From Rehmannia glutinosa (lineage: Eukaryota; Streptophyta; Magnoliopsida; Lamiales; Orobanchaceae): a stretch of DNA of 64,000 nt. Positions 11,393 through 23,486 of this stretch are shown piece after piece. A program made the translations under genes and the position numbers. The stretch lies in NCBI GenBank assembly GCA_016081115.2, contig CM071931.1, positions 18,824,317-18,888,316 of the forward strand, written 5' to 3'. Every line of letters starts with the position of its first letter. Position 1 is the first letter of the stretch. The notes under the pieces were generated by a model. That model saw only the letters and a list, made by a program, of their open reading frames with translations. It was not told where the DNA came from and made no database searches.

Positions 11393-12290
11393 CACCATAT
11401 CCATATTTTTGTGTTAAAATTGAGGTCTCAAGTCCAAAAAAATATCTTAAAATAAATGGATTAATTCTTACCTTAATATCCTTAAGTAGTCTACAAAAAT
11501 GAATTTCTCTCTTCGAGCTTCTAACCTCAACTTGAACTTGTATAGTGAGCCCTTAAGCTCCAAAATTCAATCCTTGAGTCAAAAATTAATTCCTCAAGTT
11601 GTCAAGAGGAAAAACACTAAAACCACAATTTCTCACCTTAAATGTGCGTAGTCTTGAATTTCTTCTTCAAGCTTGGAGTCAAGTCTAGGTCTTCCTTAAT
11701 TATTCAAGAAATCAACCTCTAGAGTACCACAATAAGAACGGTGGAAATCGGGAGAAGTTGGAAGAGTTGTATAAGTTTTAAAATAAAAATTGAAACTTGA
11801 TTCCTCCTAATTATCCCTTATGGCATTATTGTTTTGTATTTTGATGATTAAACTTTGGAATGAGGATTGTTGGGAGGTAAGTAGGTATAGTAGGATAAAA
11901 AAAATGAACTTGATTCCCCCCTAAATGGCTATGGCCGAAAGTTGCTAAGAAGTAGTGGATTAGTTTTTTGTTTTGGTGATTTAATTAAGAATTGAGGATA
12001 ATTATAGCAAAAAAAAAAGTAAAAAAATAAATTGATTCCCCTAAAGAGATGCTATGGCCGAAATTAAGGGGTAGGGAAATTAATTTTTGTTTTGGTGATT
12101 TAATTGGGAACTGAGGATAATTATAGAAAAAAAAGTAAAAAAAATAATTGATTTCCTCTAAAAAGATGCTATGGCGAAATTAAGAGGTAGGGAAATTAAT
12201 TTTTATTTTGGTGATTTAATTATGAATTGAGGATAATTATAGCTAAAAAAAAGTAGAAGAAAAAAATTGATCCCCCCTTCAAAAAAATAG
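11390..12290. repeat. Direct repeat R2, second copy of R1
   Basis: It is the same sequence as 9203-10240 in the same orientation. It carries a deletion relative to R1 (the segment after AATAAGAA near 11740) and about four of the GGCCGAAATTAAGG-type tandem units near 11930-12255. It abuts the 5'-truncated edge of the first cysteine-protease pseudogene at a GTATCCAC phrase. Confidence 0.75.
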
Positions 12291-12733
12291 CTATGGCCTA
12301 AAATAATGTGTATAGGATAATAAAATTTTTGTTTCATTTTCTTTTACAAAATTGGAAAAATAAAATGTATAAGTATTCATAGATAAATATAATGTGTATA
12401 GATAAATATTCATAGATAAATATATTATAACAAATGTGTATTTTTTTGTATTTTCTCAAAATAAATTGGAAGTTTGTTGAAAATGTATTATAGAATAAGG
12501 TGGAGTATTTGGATAAGGATTGAAATGTACTCCTAAATTATCGAGGTCCAATATTTCAAAAGTCGTAGTTAGTCGATCAAGTATTAATACTAGAGAAGGA
12601 ATTAAAGTTGGTACGCTCGAAAATAAGGAAAGCGCAATTGACATTGGAATGAATAAATATTTAGAGTTAAATACAAAAACATTAACATTATTAACAATTG
12701 AATGACTCTAAAATAGAAGCAAATTCCACTTAC
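12291..12733. other. AT-rich spacer and intron-like sequence
   Basis: No gene is recognised. The last 70 bases (from about 12657) match the sequence beside the corresponding exon of the first cysteine-protease pseudogene (from about 11066), so this end is a remnant of its intron. The sequence from 12415 onward is the left end of the region repeated after the N-gap. Confidence 0.5.
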
Positions 12734-13000
12734 AGGATTCATGTCGGACATCGTGTGCAATCCTCTTGATATTGAGCCTTAAAGGGATATTTCTCCGTGT
12801 ATAATCCGTATTTTGTGATATATTGAAAGACATTTTTGTAATTATTGGGAGTCTTTTTCGTAAATACAATTTGGTACCACTCCGGATGGTTTGTAGCGGT
12901 GGAGACAATCTAATAGTTCTTGCGCTGAGCCTTGCCGAGATATTTCTTGTCGAGATTGCTCGACATACGATGTATCCACAATTGCAAACGTAACAACAAT
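12734..13000 (-). pseudogene. Second papain-type cysteine protease exon, tandem paralogue
   Basis: One minus-strand exon lies between an ATTAG acceptor (13002-13001) and a GTAAGT donor. It begins 'IVVTFAIVDTSYVEQS' and continues 'RQGSAQELLDCLHRYKP', matching the exon of the first copy at 11148-11392 but extending further 5'. Aligned to papain-family CWAF, the catalytic cysteine position reads Val (V-V-T-F). A frameshift after 'VVPNCIYEKDSQ' breaks the reading frame. The downstream exons of the first copy are absent here. It is a relic. Confidence 0.72.
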
Positions 13001-13002
13001 CT

Positions 13003-13679
13003 AATAAACAACATTCATATTTAAGATAGGAAAAACAAGAATGATAATAAAACTTTTTAGGGAAAAGATATATACTCGTATCTCTCTCGATCTTGGGACA
13101 GATAGAAAATTTGGGTTTTGTAAAGGCCGGAAAAACTAGCCTAGAAGAAAAAACAAATCATCAATTCAACCAACAACAAATATATATTAATTGTTTTGGG
13201 GATTTTTGGGGACAAGTGTAAATCTAATTCAATTTTGATGGTTGAAATATCATTTGGCCAAAAAGATTGATGATTAACATGATAGACAAGTCCTTTTAAC
13301 AAATTCTTCTAGTATTACTGACAAATAAGAACCTTTGATGTCTCCGCTTAGCATTATTTGTTTGTTTACTTATAAGATAATTGTCCTTTTATGTTCCAAA
13401 AAATAAAAATTGTCTTATTTCTATCATAATTTTTGAAATATTATGAATTTTCTAATAGTTTTAGTTTCGATGAAAAGAATATTATCAAATTAGTGTAAAT
13501 AAAATTTGAACTCTTATGGATAAAATAATATGTATATTGGTAAATATGATTAAGCTACATACATATATGTATATATATGGATTGAATAAAAATAATTTAT
13601 TCATGTTTATCCTACGAGTTCCGTAAATATACATATAAAACACCCACATAAAGATTGATTTCTTTTATTTTATTTCTTC
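13003..13679. other. AT-rich stretch without recognised gene
   Basis: Nothing codes convincingly. It probably contains the 5' end of the hAT element, but I could not find a clean 5' terminal inverted repeat to match the 3' one at 17064-17078. Confidence 0.4.
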
Positions 13680-13889
13680 AATTAATTCATTCATCCTTCA
13701 CCTAACAATTGAGCAATCAAATTTCAAATCTTCATATCTTGAACCAGATAGGTCAAAACACCAATGCTTAAATGGTTCACAAATGGATGCTTGTCAATTA
13801 AAAAGGATCCTGGATCACGCCTCTAATTTGGGATTTTCCTATAAATCAAAGAAATAAAATCCTTGGTCCACCAAGGCTTCCACAAGATG

Positions 13890-16800
13890 CTTATCCATCT
13901 TCTAATGGTAAAAACCAACGTTGTCAATTTCAACTTTCTTAGTTTAACCTATATCCTTCTTGGTTGGAGTATTCCAAAGCGGATGATGCTATTTAATGTT
14001 TGCCATGCTATATTTTTGGTAAGCAATCTTCAGGCCGCTCAGGTTCAAACACATTTATTGAGCACGATTTCAGAAATTGGAAGAAAGTAAATAATGGATC
14101 TGGTTATGTTCTTTTGAACCATGTGGAAAATGTCCCGATTCGCCACATTATAATTATGTGAAATATTATGATGATTTGGTAAAATAATCTCAACATATTG
14201 ATACCTTTTTCAAAAGACAATCATCAGAAGAAATTGAGAATAACCGACTAAGACTAAAGATTTTGATTGATTCTATAAAATGGTTGACATTTCAAGGTTG
14301 TGCATATAGAGGTCATGATGAAAGTCAAAGTTCGAAGAATCGAGGAAACTTTATTGAAATATTTAAGCATTTCGGTCTTATAATGACAATGTTCAAAAGC
14401 TTATTTTGGAGAATGCTCTAAGGGTTACAAAGTATACATCCGAAATATTCAACAAGACATTCTACATATTCTTGCAAATAATATAAGAAATGAAATTAGA
14501 GAAGAAATCGGAGATGCCAAATTTTGCATTCTTATTGATGAAGCTCATGACAATTTAAAGAAAGAGGAAATGGCTTTTGTCTTGCGCTTTATTAGTAAAG
14601 ATGGTTTTGTTCAAGAAAGGTTCTTTGATATCGAGCATGTTACTCGATACTTGCTATTACTTTGAAAAAGGATTGAGAGACTTGTCTTGTCTCGTCATAA
14701 CTCTTACTTGCAAACATTCGAGGTCAAGGATATGATGGTGCTAGCAATATGCGTGGTGAATGGAATGGTTTGCAAGCTTTGTTTCTTAAAGAATGTCCTT
14801 ATGCTTACTATGTTCATTGCTTCGCTCACAAAGTTGCAACTAGCCTTGGTTGTCGCTTCAAGAGAAGTTATCCACATTTATGAGTTTTTCACACAATTGA
14901 CCTCTATTGTAAATATTGTTTGTACTTCATCCAAACGACATGATCAATTGCTAGAAGCTCAAGCAAATGAAATTTCAAGCAAGGTTGCACTTGGTGAACT
15001 TAAAACAGAAAGAGGGGCAAATCAAGTTAGGACCTTACAGAGAGCGGGAGATACTCGATGGGGTTCTCATTTTAATTCTATTTGCAGCTTGATGACAAAT
15101 TATTCTCCAGCTTACTTTGTGATTGAGAAGATTATTGATGAAGGGACCACTTATGCACAAAGAGGTGATGCTTATTGATGCAAAGCGTAGCGTGAATAAC
15201 AAAGAACACAAATACTATCGTTGATTCACAAGAATACCTAAGTATTGAACAAAACAATAGAATTCTCAAAAGAATGTGTATTCCTTGGAGAAGAGATAAA
15301 TCTCAAAACATAATAATAGAACCTCCCGAAAAATAATAAAATAGCAAGTATTTATAGGATTAAAATCCTACAACAATAAAATTCCTAACTATTGAAAACT
15401 CTTAAAAGCTAATAAAATACCTAATAAACTAATCTTATTAGATAATAAGATATTTTTAATTTTTATCTCCATCATTCTCTCCTGGGTCGAGACGATTCAT
15501 CCTCGAATCGAAGGAATTATCATTCACTAGAAGAATTATCAAACCATGGAGGGGCGCGAGGAGGATATATAAATTTTTCATCAATATCGTGGATTAAGGT
15601 TCCCAATAAAGAAGTTGTTAGCTTCCCCATCTACACTTGTCTTATACCCATTCGTTGCTTGTAACAACTTTCCATACAATTAAATTAGAATTTGTATATT
15701 AATTGCATAGTCAAGATCCCATGCACTTATGAACTCCACAACCGTGATGAGAATGAACGTAACATGCAAATTTACAATTAGTCTTACTTGCATGAAGAGC
15801 CACCATATGTCTTCATGTGCTTCGGGTTCAATATTGCCAACATAGATGGTAGGTCGTGGTAGCCTTCAAATGAGTGCCGACCCGGAAGGTTTGCCCAAAA
15901 CCTGGTGGTACTCGGTTTGTCATTGGCCCTCTTTTTAATAAACCAACTATTATCACAATTAGAGTTTCAATTGATTCAAGATTTGAGAAAAAACAAAATA
16001 TTGGGCTTATCGGAGTTGAATCTCCATCACTTATGTTGTTAGTAAAGTATTACAATCATTGAGTTTGTTTTCACATTACATTTTATGCATGAAATCATGG
16101 GAATCAGTAATGATCTTTTCAAGCATTACAACTACACTCTCAAGATATCTTGAATGCAACGAATCTTGTTTCCACAACAAAATCACTTCTTCAAAAATTT
16201 AGAAATGGTGGATGGGATACTTTATTTGAGACTGCGAAACTTTTTTGGTGGAAAACATGAGATTGAAATCCCATATGGACATGCGATATATTGTAGGCAG
16301 AGGCCGGTCTCGTCAACCAAATGTAATGATGGAGCATCATTTTTGAGTAGAGGTATTCTTAGCAGCAATTGACTCTCAATTGCAAGAGTTGAATAGTAGA
16401 TTCAATGAGAAATCAGTGGAGCTTCTAACTTTAAGCTCTTCTTTGGATCCTAGTAACAATTATATGTCATTCAACATTGAAAGCATATGGAAGCTAGCAT
16501 TGAAGTTTTATCCATGAGATTTCACAGAGCAAGAACATGGTCATTTGAAGTTCCAGTTGCGTCATTATGAGCTTCATATATCCACTCATCCAGATTTTCA
16601 ATGTGTTCTTACAATTTCTCAGTTATGTCAAAGATTGACTAAACCAAGAAAGTCTAAAGCTAATCACTTGATTGATCGATTAATTAGCCTTGTATTAACT
16701 CTTCCGGTATCTACAACAACTATAGAGAGAGCTTTTTCAGCAATGAAAAGAATCAAAACAAGACTTCGAAGCAAAATGGACGATGACTTTCTTTCAGATG

Positions 16801-16901
16801 ACTTAGTTATTTACATTGAGAAAGAAATCGCCAATACTTTTAGCACAGATTCTATAATAACTGAGTTTGAATCAATGAAAAAATATCGTGTACAATTTTC
16901 T
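13890..16901 (+). pseudogene. hAT transposase pseudogene (TTF zinc finger, DUF4371, C-terminal dimerisation)
   Basis: Reading across many frameshifts gives the plant ZMYM1-like protein order. A TTF-type finger region shows 'LEYSKADDAI' and 'NTFIEHDFRNWKKVN' (about 13970-14090). A DUF4371-like part follows ('NNRLRLKILIDSIKWLTF', about 14240-14300; 'KFCILIDEAHDNLKKEEMAF', about 14520-14580). 'VHCFAHKLQLALV' and 'AGDTRWGSHFNSICSL' lie near 14810-15090. After the nested insertion the protein resumes near 16053 ('FVFTLHFMHEIMGIS'). It ends with the hAT dimerisation domain at about 16667-16900, including 'STTTIERAFSAMKRIKTRL'. Stops and shifts throughout make it inactive. A second assembled version lies at about 45.3-48.2 kb. 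Confidence 0.88.
15176..16052 (-). mobile_element. LTR-retrotransposon fragment inserted in the hAT transposase
   Basis: Read on the minus strand, 15474-15176 is a 299-base LTR that starts TGATGGAG, ends TTTGCATCA and carries a TATAAATA near its middle. Immediately before it on that strand lies the purine-rich CGACCCAGGAGAGA, a polypurine tract, preceded by GATTCGAGGATGAATCGTC, a phrase common just upstream of the 3' LTR in Ty3/gypsy elements. The remaining 580 bases to about 16052 show no recognisable coding sequence. hAT reading stops at 15177 and resumes near 16053, which defines the insertion. No target duplication is clear. Confidence 0.65.
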
Positions 16902-17094
16902 TAGATTCAAATAATTATTATAAGTAAATTCTATGATGTTTCTTTTGGTTTTTAGTTGTGCATTAAACTCACTATCTTGTATTTCTAAATATTTGGTATA
17001 AATATGGTCGGTACGCTTGTTTTTGTTTTTTCTTCTCCACCCCCCCCCCCCAATGAAATTGGTCTAGCTCCGCCCCTGACTAGAGGTCTTAGGC

Positions 17095-18327
17095 AAGATA
17101 ATATCGATGTCAACATTAACTATTTGCCCAAGAGGATTAGAGGGGAGGGATCCCGAATTTGAAGAATGGGCTCGGAATTTATGTCCATGTTATCCTTAGA
17201 ATGAGCGAGAATGGGATAATAATCACTCTATGCGGAAATTAGTATCAACGCACTTTGACAGCTCTCTTAGGATCAACCAATTGGTCAACCAAATGATCAG
17301 TTTTAGTAGGTTCATCCTAGAAGTGAGGGAAGTATGAGCTTGAGGAGGAATTTTTTTAACCGTTTAGGAGCATTTCCTACAGTGTAGAAATTCTCAACAA
17401 TATGACCAAGATGAAAACAACAACTGCAATTTTGAGGGTTTGACTCATACACAACTTTTTATTCTCTAGTAGTATAATTAATCCTAATGGAGATTGAGTC
17501 CTTTCAAAGTAATGTCATATCAACCCCTATACAAACACGAGCCACAAAGAGCTTGGTTTGCAAAGCAATACTATGGTCTATTTGAATTGATTGACCAATC
17601 ATCCTGGCAATAGCACATAAAGCAATGAATAGGCAACCTAGGGAATTTAACTGAGATGGGGGTAATAGATGATTCATGAGTTGGAGAAAATTGACGGCGC
17701 CATTTGATTATACGCATAGCTAGACCTTGGATAGACTATACAAGTTTGAGCCACATCTTATTAAAATCTTCAGTATGCTCGAATTTGAGTAAGACATGGC
17801 GAAAATTAAGACTACTGACCTTGGAAGTACCTTTCAATTTCAAACCAAAGCAACATTTATTTAAGGTTGTTAATTGGTGACACCCCATGAGAAAACATAC
17901 CAACCAGAGCCAAGTTCCACTTCTCGGCTTAACTTGAGTTTCACCTCCGAAAATGAGATGACTTCCTTATCTCCTTCATGTATAATTGTCCCAACCAGAG
18001 CCAATTTAGTAGAAAACGATTTGGAATTCATGGGTGTTGAAGAAATATTACCAGTTAGAGCAGTAACAAATGTCTGAGGACCCAAAGGGAAAAGTGTTAG
18101 AGGTTTAGAAGTATGTTTTGGTATTTGAGATGAACGATTTAAAGGTGAATTGGGGTCGATACCAACAAAGGTTGAAATTCGGGAAATTATCCAAATTAGG
18201 GTTGGAAGTGAAACGTAAATCCATCATGAGTGTATGAGTTTGAAAGAACTTTAACTCTATGGCTAAAAATTGGGGGGAAGGATTGAGAATCCAATAGAAC
18301 AGAGGCGGTAGCGGCAATCATTTCCAT
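17095..18327 (-). pseudogene. DUF4283 / zinc-knuckle (CX2CX4HX4C) protein pseudogene
   Basis: On the minus strand a broken frame begins 'MEMIAATASVLLDSQSFPP' at 18327 and runs to about 17100. Readable blocks are 'FSTKLALVGTIIHEGDKEV' near 17950-18040, 'RLAMRIIKWRRQFSPTHESS' and 'VKFPRLPIHCF' near 17620-17730, and 'CSCCFHLGHIVENF' near 17385-17430. The order matches plant proteins with an N-terminal DUF4283 domain and a CCHC-type knuckle, which are usually LINE ORF1 products or their captured relatives. At least six indels or stops are present. The 3' side abuts the hAT terminus. Confidence 0.72.
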
Positions 18328-18862
18328 GGAGAATTACTTGAAATTAGGTATACCAGCCTATCTCTACCCAAGTTTCGAAGATATCTCAAAAGATAAGCAA
18401 ACAAAAACAAAATTGAAATGGAGAATGAAGATCAGAGGTGAAGATTTTAAGAGATGATATAATAATCTTTCAAAAACTCGTCACCAAAGTATGGAATCAG
18501 ATCGAGGATTGCAAAATCTCATTCGTGTTTTTTTCTCTCTCTGGCAATTTTCCATTGTATCATAGTAATACTTCCAAAATTCGAAAATACCACGATCAAT
18601 TCTAAGCACACGAATTAGGGATATTGCGGTTTGCATGACAATAGGCAAGAAATATATCATTTAAAAAAACTCTTCCTTCTATATATAAATTTAGGTGATG
18701 AAAATCCTTAATATGTGATTAGTTGTGAAATAATTTTGCAAAATTTCGCTCAAACATGTGATTGCTTGTGAAATTTTGTTTATTCTTACTTTTCCAATCG
18801 TTAATCATATCAAATTATATTTTTACTCAAAAAGCATCACATCTACTATCATCATTACACAA
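18328..18862. other. Intergenic, no gene seen
   Basis: AT-rich sequence between the DUF4283 relic and the copia LTR. Nothing recognisable. Confidence 0.5.
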
Positions 18863-19150
18863 TGTAAAAAAGATGGATATCCTTAATTGATTTCTCAATC
18901 TTTGTGGTAATGTCAATGAATCGATTGTTGATTCTTAGAGTAAATCGAGAATGGTTAAGCTAGAAAGCCAACCAAATTCCTTCTATCATGGGATTCGAAA
19001 TGAGATATGATTCTCGTAGATATGTTCTTTATTTAGTGAAAGAGTTTATATATATAAGTGTACTTGTATCATTTTATCAATAGAAAAAGATAACAAGTTT
19101 ATTCCATATATTCTCAATGTCTCTTAATCTATCTTTCTTCTCGGCTATAC
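18863..19150 (+). repeat. 5' LTR of copia element A
   Basis: It starts TGTAAAAAAGATGGATATCC and ends near GGCTATAC before the primer-binding site. It matches the LTR at 23207-23486 along its length, including the shared GTGTACTTGTATCATTTTATC stretch, apart from small indels and a short segment missing from the 3' LTR. Confidence 0.85.
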
Positions 19151-19162
19151 GGTACGAGAGCC
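19151..19162 (+). promoter_or_regulatory. Primer-binding site of copia element A (degraded)
   Basis: GGTACGAGAGCC, against the canonical copia TGGTATCAGAGCC (initiator tRNA-Met). It sits directly after the 5' LTR. Confidence 0.65.
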
Positions 19163-19469
19163 ATAATTGTTTTTAGAATTACATTGACCAAGCATTCATT
19201 AAGTTATGCTCCAAAAGAAGAGCAGTAGCATGGTTGGTGAGGCTCAAGAAAATCGTTTGCTGATGCATAGAAAACCAGTAATTTGGGACCCAAAACAAAA
19301 GTGGTCAGAATTCTTTTCTAGTGCAGCATAAATGAGTTCTTTCAATGAACAAATTGATAGCTTTGATCAATTCCTAAAGGTGCTAAAATCCAATTCGACA
19401 CTTGGTATTCCTAATTCTTATTGGCTCAAACAGGTAGAAATCCCATAGCCCTATTTGGTGTCTTGAATT

Positions 19470-22400
19470 CTGCTCCATGGATCATTGACTCAGGAGCTTC
19501 TAATCATATGACTAGCCTATCAAATTTATTTGTCTCATACATTCCATGTTCGTAATGAGAAAGTTAGAATTACGGATGGTAGTTTTTCACCTATTGCAAA
19601 AGGCTTAGTAAAGCTTTCTCAAAATATTAACCTTCGTGACAATACTTCATGTCCCTAAACTCTCTTGCAACTTGTTATCCACAAAACTCTCAAAGGATTC
19701 TAATTTGTCGTGTTACCTTTTTTTTAATCTCATTGTGTTTTCTGCACCAAATTTCGGGGAGATGATTGGCGATCTAGAGAAATAAATGGACTCTACTATT
19801 TTAATGAGGATTTCTTAGGTAATAAAAGAGCTCAAGGGCTTGGTATTACTAGATCAACTTTTGTTTCTCGAACAAATAATGCTATGGCGCTATAGACTAG
19901 GCCATCCTAGTTTTTCTTATTTAAAACATTTGTTTCCTAAGTTGTTTAAAGGAGTTGATTGTGCTACATTTCAATGTGAAAATTGTCATTTATTTAAAGA
20001 TCATCGCAATAAATTTGTGTCAAAACCTTATAGTCCTTCAAAACCATTCTATTTGATTCATAGTATTGTTTGGGGACCTTCAAAGGTTACCATTTTATCC
20101 GGAAAATGTGGTTTGTAACATTCATTGACGACCACACAAGATTATGTTGGGTTTCTTTGCTAAACAAAAATCAAGTGGAAAAGCTTTCCAAAGTTTTTGT
20201 TACATGATTGAAACTCAATTCAAAACAAAAATTTCTATTCTTCGATCCGATAATGAAACATAGTACTTTAATGAGTGTTTGGGATGTTTTTGAAGAAAAA
20301 GGCATTTTACATCAATCAACGTGTCGTGAAACTCCCCAAAAAATGGTATTCTTTGAGAGAAAAATAGACATCTACTTGAAGTAGCTAGAGCTATTATGTT
20401 CTCCATGTATATTCCAAAGACCACCGGGAGATGTTTTAACCACCACTTACTTGATTAACAGAATGCCAACTAGTGTTTTGAAATTTCAAACACCTTTGGA
20501 TACTCTAAAAAGATATTTTCCAACATCTCGTTTATACTCAAATTTACCTTTAAAAGTATTTGGGTACACTTGTTTTGTTTACATTCCCCAAAGTGTTCGA
20601 TCAAAATTGGATCCTAAAGCTGAAAAATGTGTATTCATGGGATATTCCCCAAATAAAAAGGGATACAAGTGTTTTAATCCTTTAACAAAGAAAACTCATA
20701 TAAGTATGGATGTCTCTTTTATAGAAAATCAACTATATTTCAGCAAAAATCATCTTCAGGGGGAGAATAACAAGGAAGAAGATAATTCTTGAAAGATTTA
20801 TGAACCACTACCAACTTTATTTGATTCTCCTATTTTTTCGATAAACAAACTAAGGAGACCATTTTCAATATAATGAAAATGAGGATCAACTTAGTCAACC
20901 AAATGTCGAGCATTGTTCAACTTGAAACAAGAGAAGAATTACTAGAAACGACACAACGCAATCCAAACTCGAGTTTCGGGTTTATACTCAAGAAAACCTC
21001 ATAAAAATGGTGCGATTCAATTATTCCTCTAGCATCAAGTAAATAAGAACCTTCGAAGGATGGTCCTCTTCTCACTCAGTTAATCCAACACTTGCTCATT
21101 TATATTCATCCATAGAAAACATCAAATGTTGATTTGTCTCGACTGGATGTGCCCATTGCCATTAGAAAAGGAGTAAGATCTTGTACCCAAGATCCTATTG
21201 CTAATTATTTGTCTTACCAAAACATATCCAGACCCATAGAGAATTCTTATCAAAGATTTCTAACCCGTATGTACCAAGATGTATTCAGGATGCTCTATGT
21301 AATTCGGATTGAAAGTTAACATTATGGAGGAAGTGAATGCTCTTGAGAAGAACGCAATCCAAACTCGTAGTTTCAGTTTATACTCAAGAAAACCTCATAA
21401 AAATGGTGCGATTCGATTATTCCTCTAGCATCCTGTCAATCAGAACCTCCGAAGGATGGTCCTCTTCTCACTTAGGTTAATCCAACACTTACTCCTTTAA
21501 ATTCATTCATTGAAACATCAAATGTTGATTTGTTTGACCTGGATGTGCCCATTGCCATTAGAAAAGGAGTAAGATCTTGTACCCAGCATCCTATTGCTAA
21601 TTATTTGTCTTACCAAAACATATCCAGGACCCATAGAGAATTCTTATCAAAGATTTCTAACCTGTATGTACCAAGATGTATTCAGGATGCTCTAGGTAAT
21701 TCGGATTGGAAGTTAGCAGTTATGGAGGAAGTGAATGCTCTTGAGAAGAGTGGGACTTGGGAGATTGTTCAATTACCGAGAGGCAAGGCCACTGTAGGGT
21801 ACAAATGGGTCTTCACTGTGAAGTGTAGAGTTGATGGAAGCATTTAGAGGTACAAGGCAAGACTTGTTGCCAAACTTGTTGCCAAAGGATTCACTCAAAC
21901 ATATGGTATTGACTACCAAGAGACATTTGCTCCAATTACGAAAATAAACTCAATAAGGTACTACTCTCTTTAGCTGTGAACTCTGATTGGCCTTTATATC
22001 AACTCGATGTAAAGAATGCTTTTCTTAATGGTGACCTAGAAAAAGAAGTATTTATGGTCTTCCACCTGGATTTGAAGAGAAGCTTGGGAATAACAAGGTG
22101 TGCAAACTGAAAAAATCCCCTTATGGCCATAAACAATCTCCAAGGGCATGATTTGAAAGATTTGGAAGGGCAGTGAAGAGCTATGGTTATACTCAAAGCC
22201 AGGCCGATCACGATGTTCTACAAACACTCAGGAAATGGTAAAATCGCTATTTTGATAGTGTATGTGAATGACATGATAGTGACAGGTGATGATATGGCGG
22301 AGATTGAAGAATTAAAGAAAAACCTTGCACGTATATTTGAAATCAAATATCTAGGAATTCTAAAATATTTTCTAGGGATGGAATTTGCACGATCAAAGGA

Positions 22401-23190
22401 AGGTATTTTTATTAATCAAAGAAAGTATGTACTGGATTTACTTGATGAAACAGGCATGCTGGGATGCCGGACAGCTGAAACCCCAATAGAGCCTAATTTG
22501 AAACTACAACCTGCTGAAACTGATGATGTTATAGATAAAGAGAAATACCAAAGGCTCGTGGGTAAGCTTATCTATATGTTACATACTCGGCCCGATATAG
22601 CTTTCGTTGTGAGTGTGGTGAGTCAATTTATGCATTCACTTGGTCCAGACATTTTGAAGTCCTCGTAGAATATTGAGGTACCTAGAGGGGACACCGGAAA
22701 GGGATTACTTTTTTTCGAAACAAGGACATCTCCGGATGGAAGCCTATACGGATGCAGATTAGGCGGGAAGTACTACGGACGGAAGGTCAACTTTAGGCTA
22801 TTGCACCTTTGTGGGTGGTAACCTTGTCACTTGGAGGAGCAAAAACAAAATGTGGTAGGTAGAAGTTTAAAGAGTTTCGTTCGAGCTCGTGGAATATGTG
22901 AAATGATATGGATAAAGAGAATATTAGAGGACTTGAAGATCATCACTCCTTTTCCAATTAAAGTCTATTTGTGACAATAAAGTTGCGATCTCTATTGCTC
23001 ACAACCTGGGTCCTCCATGATAGAACGAAGAATGTGGAAGTAGACAAACATTTCATCAAGGAGAAACTTGGAAATAGAATAATCTGCATGCCATATATTC
23101 CAACAATTGATCTTGCGATGTTCTAACGAAAGGGTTGCATAAAAAGCAATTTGAGTCTTATTAGCAAGCTTGCCATGAAAGATATATTCA
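19470..23190 (+). pseudogene. copia element A pol: protease, integrase, RT, RNase H (broken)
   Basis: The protease motif 'WIIDSGASNHMT' is at about 19478-19513. A GAG-pre-integrase block 'WRYRLGHPSFSYLKHLFP' lies at about 19873-19930, and integrase pieces follow to 20430. The integrase C-terminal block 'INRMPTSVLKFQTPLDTL' is at 20454-20507. Reverse transcriptase appears at about 21700-22300 ('GTWEIVQLP', 'VGYKWVFTVK', 'LYQLDVKNAFLNGDLEKEVF'); the YVDD active site reads 'YVNDMIVTGDD' near 22260. RNase H follows to about 23130 ('ARGICEMIWIKRILEDL'). Many stops and shifts occur, for example a TAG after 'CRVDGSI' at 21845. Confidence 0.87.
20953..21740 (+). repeat. Internal tandem duplication in copia A pol (about 395 bases x2)
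   Basis: A block starting CGCAATCCAAACTCG at about 20957 and running through 'IAIRKGVRSCTQ' and 'NYLSYQNISR' to GTGAATGCTCTTGAGAAGA near 21343 is repeated at about 21352-21750. The duplication lies in the linker between integrase and reverse transcriptase. The second assembled version (about 52.2-52.95 kb) shows a related but not identical duplication. Confidence 0.8.
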
Positions 23191-23206
23191 TGTCACTGAG
23201 GGGGAG

Positions 23207-23486
23207 TGTAGAAAAAGATGGATATCCTTAGTTGATTTCCCAATCTTTATGGTAATGTCAATCAATCGATTCATCGATTCTTAGGAGTAAATCAAAATGG
23301 TTAAGCTAGGAAAGTCAACAAATCCCTTCTATCATGGAATTTAAAAATGAGATGATTTTGTACATATGTTCTATCATGGCATTATTTAAGTGTACTTGTA
23401 TCATTTTATCAATAGAAAAAGATAACAAGTTTATTCCATATATTCTCAATGTCTCTTAATCTATCTTTCTTCTCAGCCTATATACA
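23207..23486 (+). repeat. 3' LTR of copia element A
   Basis: It begins TGTAGAAAAAGATGGATATCC just after the GGGGGAG polypurine tract and ends near CCTATATACA. It is a partner of 18863-19150. Confidence 0.85.

Larger units (their letters stand above)
13680..17078 (+). mobile_element. hAT transposon (TTF-type/ZMYM1-like), decayed, with nested insertion
   Basis: The element carries a broken hAT transposase and ends in TAGCTCCGCCCCTG at 17065-17078, the complement of CAGGGGCGGAGCTA, a usual terminal repeat for this plant hAT group. A run of 13 Cs precedes the end. The 5' boundary is approximate. An LTR-element remnant at 15176-16052 interrupts it. Confidence 0.75.
18863..23486 (+). mobile_element. 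Ty1/copia element A, near full length but decayed
   Basis: Two direct repeats of about 280 bases bracket a copia pol. The 5' LTR is 18863-19150 and the 3' LTR 23207-23486. A GGTAC-GAGAGCC at 19151-19162 corresponds to the TGGTATCAGAGCC tRNA-Met primer site, and a CTGAGGGGGAG polypurine tract lies at 23197-23206. Only about 330 bases separate the primer site from the protease motif, so most of gag is gone. Domain order is protease, integrase, reverse transcriptase, RNase H, as in copia. No clear 5-base target duplication was found. Confidence 0.88.

Noticed and set aside
15874..16062. 62-codon ORF conserved in both copies (also 47155-47343)
   Set aside because: Conservation only reflects the copied contig. 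It lies inside the LTR-element fragment and matches nothing I know.
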